Assembly (NCBI RefSeq): GCF_000956545.1
Contig: NZ_JYIT01000085.1
Coordinates: 124,001 to 188,000, forward strand
Length of the DNA stretch: 64,000 bases
Reading direction: 5' to 3'
Origin: Microbacterium azadirachtae
GTDB lineage: Bacteria; Actinomycetota; Actinomycetes; Actinomycetales; Microbacteriaceae
Shown here: piece after piece, positions 38,710 to 46,805 of the stretch
How the letters are laid out: every line of letters starts with the position of its first letter
Position numbering within the stretch: the stretch's first letter is position 1
Made by a program: the position numbers and the translations under genes
The notes under the pieces: model-generated
Seen by the model: the letters and a program-made list of their open reading frames with translations, nothing else
Databases searched by the model: none
Told to the model about the DNA's origin: nothing

Positions 38710-39453
38710 ATGAGTGAGATCGAGATGCGTGCCCTGCCGGCCGGTGCCGTCGCCCTGCACGACGCACGCACCAGACGGCGCTGGACCGTGGACCTGGCGC
38801 CGTTCGAGATCGGGGTCTTCGCGGTGACCGAGGAGCAGGTCTCCGAGATGCTCGGCGTCGCGGCGGAGCATCCCGATCGCCCCGCGGTGGAGCTCTCCTG
38901 GCAGCGCGCGATCCGCTTCTGCAACGCGGCGTCCGAATGGGAGGGCCTGGATCCCGTCTATCGCTTCGACGGTGCCGAGGTGCACTGGGACGTGACCGCG
39001 GACGGCTACCGTCTACCGACCGAGGCGGAGTGGGAGTACGCGTGCCGCGCGGGATCGACGGCTCCGCACTACGGGCCTCTCCCGGAGATCGCCTGGACCG
39101 CCGCGGACGGCGTGCGCCACGCCCAGCGCGTGGGGGAGCGGATGCCGAATCTCAACGGGCTCTTCGACACCCTCGGCAACGTGTGGGAGTGGTGCTGGGA
39201 TCTGCTGGATCCGGCCCGCTACGGCGAGTACCGGGTGTTCCGCGGGGGCGGATTCGCCGACGATGCGTGGAGCGTCCGCGCCTCGGTGCGACGGGGCGGG
39301 GATCCGCGCACCGCGCAGGACGACCTCGGGTTCCGCGTCGCGCGCGGCGGCTTCGACAGCGTGGACGCTGCCCAGGGCTGGTCGAAGGCGGCGGACGAAG
39401 ATCGTGCGCTCCTCGCCGGACCGTTGCCGTCCGGTTGGACGCCGAGACGCTGA
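38710..39453 (+). CDS. SUMF1/EgtB/PvdO family protein (formylglycine-generating enzyme fold)
   Basis: A 247-residue FGE-sulfatase domain protein. The core marks are present: FEIGVFAVTEEQVSEML, YRLPTEAEWEYACRAG, NLNGLFDTLGNVWEWCWD and FRGGGFADD. The C-terminal DDLGFRVAR is standard. The cysteine pair of true formylglycine-generating enzymes is not clearly present, and no sulfatase gene lies nearby. The role may therefore be regulatory or another oxidative modification. It may be co-transcribed with the GNAT gene 59 nt downstream. Confidence 0.82.
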   Translation: MSEIEMRALPAGAVALHDARTRRRWTVDLAPFEIGVFAVTEEQVSEMLGVAAEHPDRPAVELSWQRAIRFCNAASEWEGLDPVYRFDGAEVHWDVTADGYRLPTEAEWEYACRAGSTAPHYGPLPEIAWTAADGVRHAQRVGERMPNLNGLFDTLGNVWEWCWDLLDPARYGEYRVFRGGGFADDAWSVRASVRRGGDPRTAQDDLGFRVARGGFDSVDAAQGWSKAADEDRALLAGPLPSGWTPRR

Positions 39454-39512
39454 CCCCGGTCCCCTCACGGTCCCGGGCTCCCTCGGAGACGCGGCGATGC
39501 GAGGATGTCGAC

Positions 39513-40049
39513 ATGCGCGAGTCGACCGACCCGACTGTCCTCACGACCGAGAGGCTCATCCTCCGGCCGCAGGACCCGGCCGACGCCGTGGTGTTCCGGC
39601 AGTTGTGGCTCGAGCGCGACCCGCGGGTGCCCGAGCATCGCCGCATCGATCGCGATGGCCGTCCGACCGAGGCGGATATCCTCCGTCACATCCTCGAAAT
39701 GCGTGGCGAGGGCCGCACCGACTTGCTGACGGTCGTGCTCCGCGACACCGGAAAGGTGATCGGATACTGCGGACTCGTCTATGACGGCCATGGAGACGCC
39801 GCCGAGCCGGAACTGGCGTTCGAACTGCTCCGCGCGGTGCATGGTCGCGGCTATGCGACGGAAGCCGGGCGAGCCGTCATCGCATCGGCGGCGGAGAAGG
39901 GCCGTCCGCGGCTGTGGGCGACCGTCTGGGACTGGAATCTCGCGTCGCGCCACGTGCTGGAGAAGCTCGGCTTCGTGGAGACCGGCGAGGTGACGAAGGA
40001 GAGCGAGCACGGACGCTCACTGCTGACGGTGCGGGATCCGGCGAGCTGA
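39513..40049 (+). CDS. GNAT N-acetyltransferase
   Basis: A 178-residue RimJ/RimL-type acetyltransferase. It has TTERLILRPQDPADAVVF at the start, the central VIGYCGLVYDG and PELAFELLRAVHGRGYATEAG with the acetyl-CoA loop, and a C-terminal NLASRHVLEKLGFVETG. The ATG at 39513 was chosen because GAGGA lies 8-12 nt upstream. Substrate unknown. It is followed 2 nt later by a YjbR-like gene, so the two are co-transcribed. Confidence 0.86.
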   Translation: MRESTDPTVLTTERLILRPQDPADAVVFRQLWLERDPRVPEHRRIDRDGRPTEADILRHILEMRGEGRTDLLTVVLRDTGKVIGYCGLVYDGHGDAAEPELAFELLRAVHGRGYATEAGRAVIASAAEKGRPRLWATVWDWNLASRHVLEKLGFVETGEVTKESEHGRSLLTVRDPAS

Positions 40050-40051
40050 GC

Positions 40052-40411
40052 ATGGCGACGATCGACGATGTGCGCGATCTCGGGTCCTCGCTCGAGCGCT
40101 CCTACGAGGTCTCCGTCCGCGGCCGGCTGAAGTTCCGGGTGGGACAGCTCGTGTATGTGGCCTTCTCGCCCGATGCGCTGATCATGGAGTTCGGCTTCCC
40201 CAAGGAGCTGCGCGAGGGACTGATCGGCGGCCAGCCGGAGAAGTTCCAGCTGCCTTCGCCGTCCGACATGCGATTCCACTGGGTGCGAGCGGATCTCGCC
40301 GCGCTCGATCCGGGGGAGGCGCGCGAGTTCGTCGTCGACGCGTGGCGCATGGTCGTCCCGCAGAAGCTCTCGCGCGCCTACGACCTCGCCCACCCGGACG
40401 GTCCGGCCTGA
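40052..40411 (+). CDS. MmcQ/YjbR-like family protein
   Basis: A 119-residue protein with the MmcQ/YjbR fold pattern: RLKFRVGQLVYVAFSPD, FGFPKELREGLI and FHWVRADLAALDPGEARE followed by a DAWRMVVPQKL helix. Members of the family have a CyaY-like fold and are sometimes annotated as DNA-binding; function is unclear. It follows the GNAT gene with a 2-nt gap and converges on the SRPBCC gene. Confidence 0.75.
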   Translation: MATIDDVRDLGSSLERSYEVSVRGRLKFRVGQLVYVAFSPDALIMEFGFPKELREGLIGGQPEKFQLPSPSDMRFHWVRADLAALDPGEAREFVVDAWRMVVPQKLSRAYDLAHPDGPA

Positions 40412-40441
40412 CCGAGCGCCCGGGATGGCAGCGCGCTCGGC

Positions 40442-40903
40442 TCAGCGCTGGTCGAGTGCGAGCTCGAAGCGGTTCCACTGCAGGCTCAGGCTGCCGCGGA
40501 GGTGCGCCTCGTCGTCGGCGCCGTCGCCGTCGTAGGCCAGGAACGTGTATTGCTCCGTGTGCGTGACCGAGGTCGTGAGATCGTCGCCGCGGAACACGAG
40601 AGTCACGAGCGACGCCCACCGCAGGACGTCGTCCACGCGCAAGGAAGAGGCGAGAACGATGCGCTCACCGTCCACGATGTCGAGGAACTCCGTCGTCGAC
40701 CGGATCGTCTCATCCGTCCCGGACGGGGCGAAGATTCCTTCGGCGAGCTCCCGTCCGCCGGGGCGGAAGTCGACGGAGAAGCTGCCCCGCGATCCCGGAA
40801 TCGACCGCCATCGCTTGCGCAGCGCCGGGTCGCTGTACCCGCGCCAGACCTCCGAAAGCGGTCTCGCGAACACTCGTGCGGCGGAGAACTCACCGGTGAT
40901 CAT
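40442..40903 (-). CDS. SRPBCC (AHSA1-type) domain protein
   Basis: A 153-residue START-like protein. Typical points: FSAARVFARPLSEVWRGYSDPALRKRW at the N-terminus, FRPGG, a TTEFLDIVDGERIVLA strand, and a closing SLQWNRFELAL helix. Proteins of this group bind hydrophobic ligands or act in stress response; no ligand can be named. The gene lies 42 nt downstream of the EamA transporter gene on the same strand. Confidence 0.82.
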   Translation of the reverse strand: MITGEFSAARVFARPLSEVWRGYSDPALRKRWRSIPGSRGSFSVDFRPGGRELAEGIFAPSGTDETIRSTTEFLDIVDGERIVLASSLRVDDVLRWASLVTLVFRGDDLTTSVTHTEQYTFLAYDGDGADDEAHLRGSLSLQWNRFELALDQR

Positions 40904-40945
40904 GTCGTCGTGAACCGTTGAACGCGGCAGGGCATTCCGACCTCG

Positions 40946-41902
40946 CTACTCGCGGGGCGCGCGTGCCGCGGCATCGCCGGCGTTCGCGGGCACGGGGGGA
41001 TCGGCGACAGCGGGCTGCTCGCTTCGGGATCCGGTGCGCTGGGCCGCCGCGCCCGCGACGACGACGATTGCGATCCCCAGGATCTGCAGTGGGCTGGGCA
41101 TCTGTGCGAGCAGCAGCAACCCGATGATGACGCTGAACGCGGGCTCGACGGAGAGCAGCGTGCCGAACGCCGTGTGCGACATGCGTCGCAGCGCCAGCAT
41201 CTCCAGACCGAAGGCGATCACGGGCGTGATCAACGCGATCCCCGCGGCGGCCGGCAGCACCCACCAGGTGAACGCGCCGCCGATGACCTGCGGCAGACCG
41301 ATGGGCAGCGTCGCCACCGCCGCCACCGGAATGGTCAGCGACAGTCCGCTGATACCGGAGAACCGGTCGCCGACATGCTGGGTGAGCACGTTGTAGAGGC
41401 CCCAGCATGTGCCCGCGGCCACCGCGAAGCCGACTCCGATCGCGTCGAAGCTCCCGCGCCACGGCTCGGTGAGCAGCACGACGCCGATCAACGCGAGAAG
41501 CGGCCACACGAGCGCCCGGCGATGCTTGCTCATCAGACCGGCCACGGTGAGAGGGCCGAGGAAATCGATCGCCACCGTCGTGCCGAGCGGCATGCGCTCG
41601 ACAGCCGCGAGGAAGAAGGTGGTCATGAACCCGGTGACCACGCCCAGACCCAGCAGGGCGGGGATGTCCTTGCCCTTCAGCGAGCGGATCGAGGGCCGCG
41701 CGATCAGCCAGAGGAAGGCTGCTCCGAAGCACATGCGCAGCCATGCGGTGCCGCCCGGGCCGACCTGCTCGATGACCGGGACGGACAGCGCGTTGGAGAG
41801 CTGGACGGCGATCATCGCGACGATCGCCATCGACCACGGCGGGATCCGGGAGCCGCGCTCGGACGAGGTGAAGGACTCAGGCACTTTCGGTCTCCGATCC
41901 AT
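40946..41902 (-). CDS. EamA family (DMT) transporter
   Basis: A 318-residue inner-membrane protein with about ten helices in two EamA repeats. Marks include VGPGGTAWLRMCFGAAFLWL, GVVTGFMTTFFLAAVERMPLG in repeat 1 and SHTAFGTLLSVEPAFSVIIG in repeat 2; RhtA-like exporters of amino acids such as threonine and homoserine share this pattern. The ATG at 41902 lies inside the 3' end of the preceding XRE-cupin regulator gene (26-nt overlap), so the regulator probably controls this exporter. Confidence 0.87.
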   Translation of the reverse strand: MDRRPKVPESFTSSERGSRIPPWSMAIVAMIAVQLSNALSVPVIEQVGPGGTAWLRMCFGAAFLWLIARPSIRSLKGKDIPALLGLGVVTGFMTTFFLAAVERMPLGTTVAIDFLGPLTVAGLMSKHRRALVWPLLALIGVVLLTEPWRGSFDAIGVGFAVAAGTCWGLYNVLTQHVGDRFSGISGLSLTIPVAAVATLPIGLPQVIGGAFTWWVLPAAAGIALITPVIAFGLEMLALRRMSHTAFGTLLSVEPAFSVIIGLLLLAQMPSPLQILGIAIVVVAGAAAQRTGSRSEQPAVADPPVPANAGDAAARAPRE

Positions 41903-42482
41903 GGGCGATCCCGACGCCCGGCTCGTAAGCGCAGAGGACGAATCGTGCCTGTGCGTCGTGGGGGTTGTGGTAGGAGTGCTCGACGTCGGCGTAGAACGAC
42001 ACGGTGTCGCCGACGACGAGGTCATAGGTTTCGGCGCCGGCCGACACGGTGATCGAACCCTCCGTCACGTGCAGCAGCTCTCGGGTGCCGCCGGCGTGAG
42101 GATCGCTGTCGTGGCGATCGCCCGAGGGCAGCACCCACTCCCACAGCTCGACCACGTTGGGCGGCTCCGTCCCGGCCATGAGCATGCCGTATCCGCCGAG
42201 TTCGCCCCGCCACAGCGTCGCGCCTTCTCCTGCACGCGTCACCTTCACCGTCTTCGCAGCCGGTGGCTCGACGAGCGCGGGCAGTCCCATCCCGAGCGCA
42301 TCGGAGATCCGCAGAAGCGTCTCGAGACTGGGATTGGCGGCCGCCTGCTCAACGTTGATGATCATGCGCCGGCTCACTCCGGACCGTTCGGCCAACTGAT
42401 CGAGCGTCCATCCGCGTGCGATCCGCTCACGCTTCACGCGGACGCCGATGGCCTGCGCAAGGGGATCTGTCTGTGAATCCAT
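41877..42482 (-). CDS. XRE family regulator with C-terminal cupin domain
   Basis: A 201-residue regulator. The N-terminal helix-turn-helix covers about 12-66 (RGWTLDQLAERSGVSRRMI) and a double-stranded beta-helix cupin covers about 100-190 (GGTRELLHVTEGSITVSAG, DVEHSYHNP). Such proteins often sense small metabolites and control adjacent transporters. It overlaps the EamA exporter gene, supporting that role here. A TATGCT hexamer on the - strand precedes the ATG by 6 nt. Confidence 0.9.
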   Translation of the reverse strand: MDSQTDPLAQAIGVRVKRERIARGWTLDQLAERSGVSRRMIINVEQAAANPSLETLLRISDALGMGLPALVEPPAAKTVKVTRAGEGATLWRGELGGYGMLMAGTEPPNVVELWEWVLPSGDRHDSDPHAGGTRELLHVTEGSITVSAGAETYDLVVGDTVSFYADVEHSYHNPHDAQARFVLCAYEPGVGIAHGSETESA

Positions 42483-42488
42483 GAGTGC

Positions 42489-42494
42489 AGCATA
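42489..42494 (-). promoter_or_regulatory. -10 element TATGCT, probable leaderless promoter of the XRE-cupin gene
   Basis: Read on the - strand, TATGCT ends 6 nt before the ATG at 42482. A nearby TGCC-N7-GGCA pair (42497-42511) could be an operator in the 40-bp divergent gap. Confidence 0.45.
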
Positions 42495-42522
42495 GTGCCC
42501 TCTTGAGGCATGTCATGGCACC

Positions 42523-43221
42523 ATGTGGATCATGGACGAGAGATTCGAGGAGCACGTCGTCGAGGACGACAGCAGGGGAGTGGTGCGTTCGGCCCGCACC
42601 GTCGACGTCGCGGAGATGGCGCGAATCCTCACCCTCGCCTTTCTGGAGGATCCGGTCTGGGGCCCGGCTTTCCCTGCGTCCGGGCGACGGCACTCGGTCG
42701 CCGACGTCTTCTGGCGCTTCCTGTGCGGCCAAGCCGTGCGCTTCCCGGATTCGCTGGTCGAGCCGGCGGAGGGAACGGCCCTCAAGGCCGTCTCGGTCTG
42801 GTTGCCGCCGGGGGAGGATGAGGTCTCCGACGCCTCGCACGACGCGTACGGCGAGATGGTGCTCGACCTCCTGGGACCGGCCGCAGCGGCCGCACTCGCA
42901 CGCGCGTCGGAACGGTTCGCGGACGCCCGACCCGCCGAGCCACACGCGTATCTCACGCTTCTCGGCGTGGCGCCGGAATGGCGAGGCCGAGGACGTGGGA
43001 TGAGCCTGCTCCGCACGGCGCTGTCGCGCTACGACGCGCTCGAGATACCGACGTACCTGGAGTCCTCGAACCCCGTCAGCGACCGGAGATACGAGCTCCT
43101 CGGCTATCGGCCGCACTCGAAGGTGCAGCTCGAAACCGGTGCCGTCGTGCAGACCTACTGGAGGGAACCCGGGGCGTTCGCGCCGTCGGCCGAGGCCGAA
43201 CGGACGTGCGGGGCTCCGTAA
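42523..43221 (+). CDS. GNAT N-acetyltransferase
   Basis: A 232-residue acetyltransferase with a 20-residue N-terminal lead, then VRSARTVDVAEMARILTLAFLEDPVW. The acetyl-CoA site is LGVAPEWRGRGRGMSLL near residues 147-163, and the last strand-helix is YLESSNPVSDRRYELLGYRP. Length and order match the puromycin-resistance/EgtD-neighbour type GNATs with unknown substrates. An in-frame ATG at 42532 is an alternative start. The 3' end overlaps the convergent HAD gene by 67 bp. Confidence 0.84.
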   Translation: MWIMDERFEEHVVEDDSRGVVRSARTVDVAEMARILTLAFLEDPVWGPAFPASGRRHSVADVFWRFLCGQAVRFPDSLVEPAEGTALKAVSVWLPPGEDEVSDASHDAYGEMVLDLLGPAAAAALARASERFADARPAEPHAYLTLLGVAPEWRGRGRGMSLLRTALSRYDALEIPTYLESSNPVSDRRYELLGYRPHSKVQLETGAVVQTYWREPGAFAPSAEAERTCGAP

Positions 43222-43946
43222 CGCCCCGAGGACGACCCGTTCTGCCGTGACACGATCACCGTGGCGTCGATGGTCAGGAAGCCGTCGTCCCGCACCGCGA
43301 CCACGACATCAGTGAGCGAGCGCACTACCGCATCTGCGGACATCAGCAGTTGCTCCAGGTCTTCCGTACCGAGTACGCCGATCGTCAGGCAACCGGCCTG
43401 ACGAGCGGCGATCAGCCCGGCGCGCGTGTCCTCGACCGCGAGCGCAGGGATCTGTTTCGTTGCCCGACGTTGAGCGCGCCGGAACGGCTCCGGATCCGGT
43501 TTACCGTTCGAGACGTCGTCTGCGGTGATGAGCAGGGTAGGCGCGGGGATCCGGCTTGCGCCTATGCGCGCGAGGGCAACCGGCCGCGTGGCAGAGGTAA
43601 CGATGCTCCAGTTCTCACGGGGGATGCTGCTGAGCAGTCGATCGACGCCGGGCAGCCGTCGAACGTGCTGCCCGGGCGCGGATTCCAGCTGCTCCAGGCG
43701 GGCGAAAGCACGTTCGCGCCATTCAGGCGGGAACGCCGCCGCGACGATGTCCCGTGCGGTGCGACCGTGGTAGCCGCGCCGCACGTCGATCACGAGGCCC
43801 TCTTCTGCCGCGAGCGTGTTCCATGCGGCCTCGACCGCCTCGATCGAATCCACCAGGGTGCCATCCATGTCAAACAGCACTTCGGAGACGACCCATTGCC
43901 GGTGCTCTAGCACCGGCAATGGGTCCGCCTTGTCGCTCTGGATCAC
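43155..43946 (-). CDS. HAD-superfamily sugar phosphatase
   Basis: A 263-residue HAD subfamily IA hydrolase. Motif I is LFDMDGTLVDS, motif II the Thr/Ser in IVTSATRP, motif III the Lys in NGKPDPEPF and motif IV the AVEDTRAGL acid. The closest kinds are sugar-phosphate phosphatases. The GTG at 43946 overlaps the dehydrogenase stop (GTGA), which suggests coupling in the polyol operon. However, a perfect 14-bp inverted repeat lies within codons 8-18, so a shorter start at the GTG at 43880 is possible. The last 20 residues overlap the opposite GNAT gene. Confidence 0.87.
   Translation of the reverse strand: MIQSDKADPLPVLEHRQWVVSEVLFDMDGTLVDSIEAVEAAWNTLAAEEGLVIDVRRGYHGRTARDIVAAAFPPEWRERAFARLEQLESAPGQHVRRLPGVDRLLSSIPRENWSIVTSATRPVALARIGASRIPAPTLLITADDVSNGKPDPEPFRRAQRRATKQIPALAVEDTRAGLIAARQAGCLTIGVLGTEDLEQLLMSADAVVRSLTDVVVAVRDDGFLTIDATVIVSRQNGSSSGRYGAPHVRSASADGANAPGSLQ
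43892..43923 (-). repeat. Perfect 14-bp inverted repeat with a 4-nt loop
   Basis: CCCATTGCCGGTGC and its complement enclose TCTA, 20 nt after the dehydrogenase stop on the - strand and inside the HAD reading frame. It could be an attenuator or terminator between the two genes. There is no T tract. Confidence 0.65.
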
Positions 43947-44995
43947 GTCAGGCTGGCGCGCTGTGTCAGACCGGGGATGATCATGGTCTTGATGGCGAGT
44001 GGATCCGTCTTCGCCTTCATCAGCGCCACCTCGACGTCGTCGAGCCCATAGCGGCCGGTCACGATTTCGCTCACGTCCACACGCCCGCTCGCGACCAAGT
44101 CGATCGCGGTGGGCCAGGTGTTGACGTAGCGGAAGGTACCGGTGAGCGTGATCTCGCGGTGTTGAAGCAGGGCGACCGGAATCATGATCTCGTCCGAGCC
44201 CATGCCGACGAGAACTGCGATGCCTCCGCGCTTGATCAGGGGGAACGCGGAGCGGATCGCGTGGGCATTGCCTGAGGCGTCGATGTAGATGTCGAACTGC
44301 TCGGCGAACGGAGCGAGATCGGCATGTCCCGGGTCTAGCGCGCGGGTGGCGCCGTGTTTCAGCGCGAACTCGCGACGGTGCTCGACCGGATCGCTGATCA
44401 CCACTTCGACCGCACCGAACGCACGCGCCACCTGCGCATTGAGCACGCCGATGGGTCCGGCGCCCGTGATGTACACACGAGATCCGCCGAAGACGCCGGC
44501 ACGACGCGCTGCGTGCACAGCTACTGACACCGGCTCGAGAAGCGCGATGGCCTCGTCCGACAACGAATCGGGGACGCGGTGCGCGAAGTCGTCGTCTACG
44601 AGCGCGAACTCGCCGAACGAGCCGTCAACCGGCCAGGCACCGTAGAACCTCACGTCACGGCACAGGTGGTAACGACCGCTCTTGCAGAACTCGCACGTGC
44701 GGCACGGCGACTGCGGCTCGACTGCGACGCGTTCGCCGACGCGTCCTGGGTCGACCCCCTCGCCGACCGACACGATCTCCCCGGCCGTCTCGTGTCCCAG
44801 CAGCACCGGGCCCTGGACGACGATGTCGCCGACGTGACCCTCCTCATAGAAGTGTGTGTCCGAACCGCAGACTCCGACGGCGGTGACCCGAACGAGCACC
44901 TCTCCGCGCTTCGGCTGCGGAACCGGCACCTGTGTGAGCTCGATGGTCTTCGGACCTGTCAGCACGCTGGCCATCATGCTCTTGGGGACAGACAT
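43943..44995 (-). CDS. Zinc-dependent alcohol dehydrogenase, sorbitol/xylitol dehydrogenase-like
   Basis: A 350-residue medium-chain dehydrogenase. The catalytic zinc ligands are the Cys in GVCGSDTHFYEEG and the His-Glu pair in LLGHETAGEI. The structural zinc has four Cys in PCRTCEFCKSGRYHLC. The NAD-binding motif is ITGAGPIGVLNAQ. The sequence FYEEGHVGDIVVQGP is characteristic of polyol dehydrogenases. GGAG precedes the ATG by about 6 nt. It lies downstream of the transporter genes and probably oxidises the imported polyol to a ketose. Confidence 0.9.
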   Translation of the reverse strand: MSVPKSMMASVLTGPKTIELTQVPVPQPKRGEVLVRVTAVGVCGSDTHFYEEGHVGDIVVQGPVLLGHETAGEIVSVGEGVDPGRVGERVAVEPQSPCRTCEFCKSGRYHLCRDVRFYGAWPVDGSFGEFALVDDDFAHRVPDSLSDEAIALLEPVSVAVHAARRAGVFGGSRVYITGAGPIGVLNAQVARAFGAVEVVISDPVEHRREFALKHGATRALDPGHADLAPFAEQFDIYIDASGNAHAIRSAFPLIKRGGIAVLVGMGSDEIMIPVALLQHREITLTGTFRYVNTWPTAIDLVASGRVDVSEIVTGRYGLDDVEVALMKAKTDPLAIKTMIIPGLTQRASLT

Positions 44996-45039
44996 GGGTC
45001 TCCTTTCGTGGGCTCGCGCCCGTGTTTGTTGTCGGGCTC

Positions 45040-45906
45040 TCAACCCTTGACCGTTCCCGCGGTGAGCCCGCCCACGATCCACCGCAGTGAGAAGATCGCG
45101 AACAGAATGCCAGGGAGCATCGAGATGACCGTCGCGGCCGCCATGGGGCCCCAATCGATCGACTGGTACGAGATGTACTGCTGGATTCCGGTGGTGATGA
45201 CTTGGGTGTTGCGGCCGCTGAGCACCAGCGGGAGGGTGTAGCTGTTCCAAGCCCAGATGAAGGACAGCATCATGCTCGCCCCGAGGCCTGGAGCGATCAG
45301 CCGGAACAGGACGTGCCGGAATGCGGTCCAGCGGTTGCCGCCGTCGACCGCGACGGCCTCTTCCAGCTCGGTCGGCAGATCCTCGATAAAGGACCGAAGC
45401 ATCCACACGAGCATCGGCAGAGTGACGATCTGATACGCGAGGATGAGGCCGAGATAGTTGTCGGAGAGCCCCGTCTTCTGGAAGATCAAGTACAGCGGGA
45501 GGATCACGAGCAACTCTGGCGCGAAGCGCAACGACAGTAGACCGAAGGCGATGTTCTCGCGTCCACGGAAGGAGAACCGGGCCAGCGCGTACGCAGCGGG
45601 AAGCCCGATGACCAGGGTGAGCAGCAACGAGCCCACGGTGACGATGATCGAGTTCACGAATGGCTGCAGGAACTCAGGACCGCTGAAGATCCGTACATAG
45701 TTGTCGACCGTCGGTGTGAAGGCGAGTCTTGGCGGGTACGCGATGATGTCTGCCGGCTGCTTGAACGACATCATCAGGATCCACACGATCGGTGCGAGAG
45801 CGAAGACGGCCCAGACGCTGAGGATCGCGATGCAGACAGTGTGCTTCGTAAGTGACCGGCGTCGGCGGGTCCTCGTCTTGCGGTCGTGACTGGCCAGAGA
45901 AGTCAT
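45040..45906 (-). CDS. Polyol/sugar ABC transporter permease 2 (MalG-like)
   Basis: A 288-residue permease with six helices. The EAA loop is PTELEEAVAVDGGNRWTAFRHVLF and the C-terminus ends WIVGGLTAGTVKG, the usual MalG-type tail. The ATG overlaps the stop of permease 1 by 4 nt. The dehydrogenase gene follows after 44 nt on the same strand. As in the GH39 locus, no ATPase gene is present. Confidence 0.92.
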   Translation of the reverse strand: MTSLASHDRKTRTRRRRSLTKHTVCIAILSVWAVFALAPIVWILMMSFKQPADIIAYPPRLAFTPTVDNYVRIFSGPEFLQPFVNSIIVTVGSLLLTLVIGLPAAYALARFSFRGRENIAFGLLSLRFAPELLVILPLYLIFQKTGLSDNYLGLILAYQIVTLPMLVWMLRSFIEDLPTELEEAVAVDGGNRWTAFRHVLFRLIAPGLGASMMLSFIWAWNSYTLPLVLSGRNTQVITTGIQQYISYQSIDWGPMAAATVISMLPGILFAIFSLRWIVGGLTAGTVKG

Positions 45907-46748
45907 GCGGTCGCCTCCTCGCGGCGTGCCTTGAGAAGCAGCTGGGACATGGCATAGCAAAGGGCCCACAGAACGATGAGCGCCGCCATCGACGCGCCGA
46001 AGTTCAGATTGCGGATGCCCTCGAGGTATCCGAGCACGTGCAGGTTGGTGGTCGCGTCGACGGGTCCGCCTTTGGTGGTGGTGTAGATGATGTCGAACAT
46101 CTTTAGCGAGTCGATCCCTCGGAAGGCGATGATCACGACGAGCACCGGTTTCAGCATCGGGAGCGTGATCTCGAAGAAGTTGCGGATCGGCCCTGCGCCG
46201 TCGACCGCTGATGCCTCGCGGAGCTCGGTGGGTACGCTCTTCAGTCCGGCTTGAGCAAGCAGAACCACGAACGGCGTGAAGATCCACACGTCGATGAGGA
46301 TGACTGAGCCCAGTGCGCTGTCGGGGCCGTTCAACCACAGCAGGTGCTGATGGAGCAGCCAGTCGACGACGCCGTTCTCCGTGAGCATCACTTTCCACAT
46401 GAGCGCCGCGATGACCGGTGGCAGCAGAAGAGGCAGCACGATCAGCAGCCGGAACGTGTTGCCATAGCGACCCTGGTTCAACAGGATGGCGAGCCCTATG
46501 CCGACGACACACTCGATCACGACGACAGTGATCGCATACAGCAGGGTGACTCCGATGGCATGCAGCCCCTCACCCGTCGTGAAGAGTTCCACGAAGTTCT
46601 GTCCGCCGTTGAACTGGGGCGCGCCCCGGTTGAGTCGGTAGGAGGTGAAGGACCACCATGCTCCGGTCAGGAACGGGTAGAGGATGGCCAGCAGGACCGC
46701 GATGCCCGGGACGAGCAGGGCGTACGGGAGGTACGGCTTGTGTTTCAT
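45903..46748 (-). CDS. Polyol/sugar ABC transporter permease 1 (MalF-like)
   Basis: A 281-residue permease with six predicted helices, starting MKHKPYLPYALLVPGIAVLL. The EAA loop is PTELREASAVDGAGPIRNFFEITLP. It is separated from the binding-protein gene by a strong hairpin and overlaps permease 2 by 4 nt. The closest family members move sorbitol, mannitol or trehalose-like sugars. Confidence 0.92.
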   Translation of the reverse strand: MKHKPYLPYALLVPGIAVLLAILYPFLTGAWWSFTSYRLNRGAPQFNGGQNFVELFTTGEGLHAIGVTLLYAITVVVIECVVGIGLAILLNQGRYGNTFRLLIVLPLLLPPVIAALMWKVMLTENGVVDWLLHQHLLWLNGPDSALGSVILIDVWIFTPFVVLLAQAGLKSVPTELREASAVDGAGPIRNFFEITLPMLKPVLVVIIAFRGIDSLKMFDIIYTTTKGGPVDATTNLHVLGYLEGIRNLNFGASMAALIVLWALCYAMSQLLLKARREEATA

Positions 46749-46770
46749 ACGAAGACCTCGTCAGCGTCTC

Positions 46771-46799
46771 GGGGCGCCGCCCGCGTCGGGCGGCGCCCC
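46771..46799 (-). terminator. Intercistronic hairpin between binding-protein and permease genes
   Basis: A perfect 13-bp stem (GGGGCGCCGCCCG and complement) with a 3-nt loop lies 7 nt after the binding-protein stop and 22 nt before the permease ATG. It matches in position the hairpin of the GH39 locus at 29720. Confidence 0.72.
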
Positions 46800-46805
46800 A
46801 TCGGG

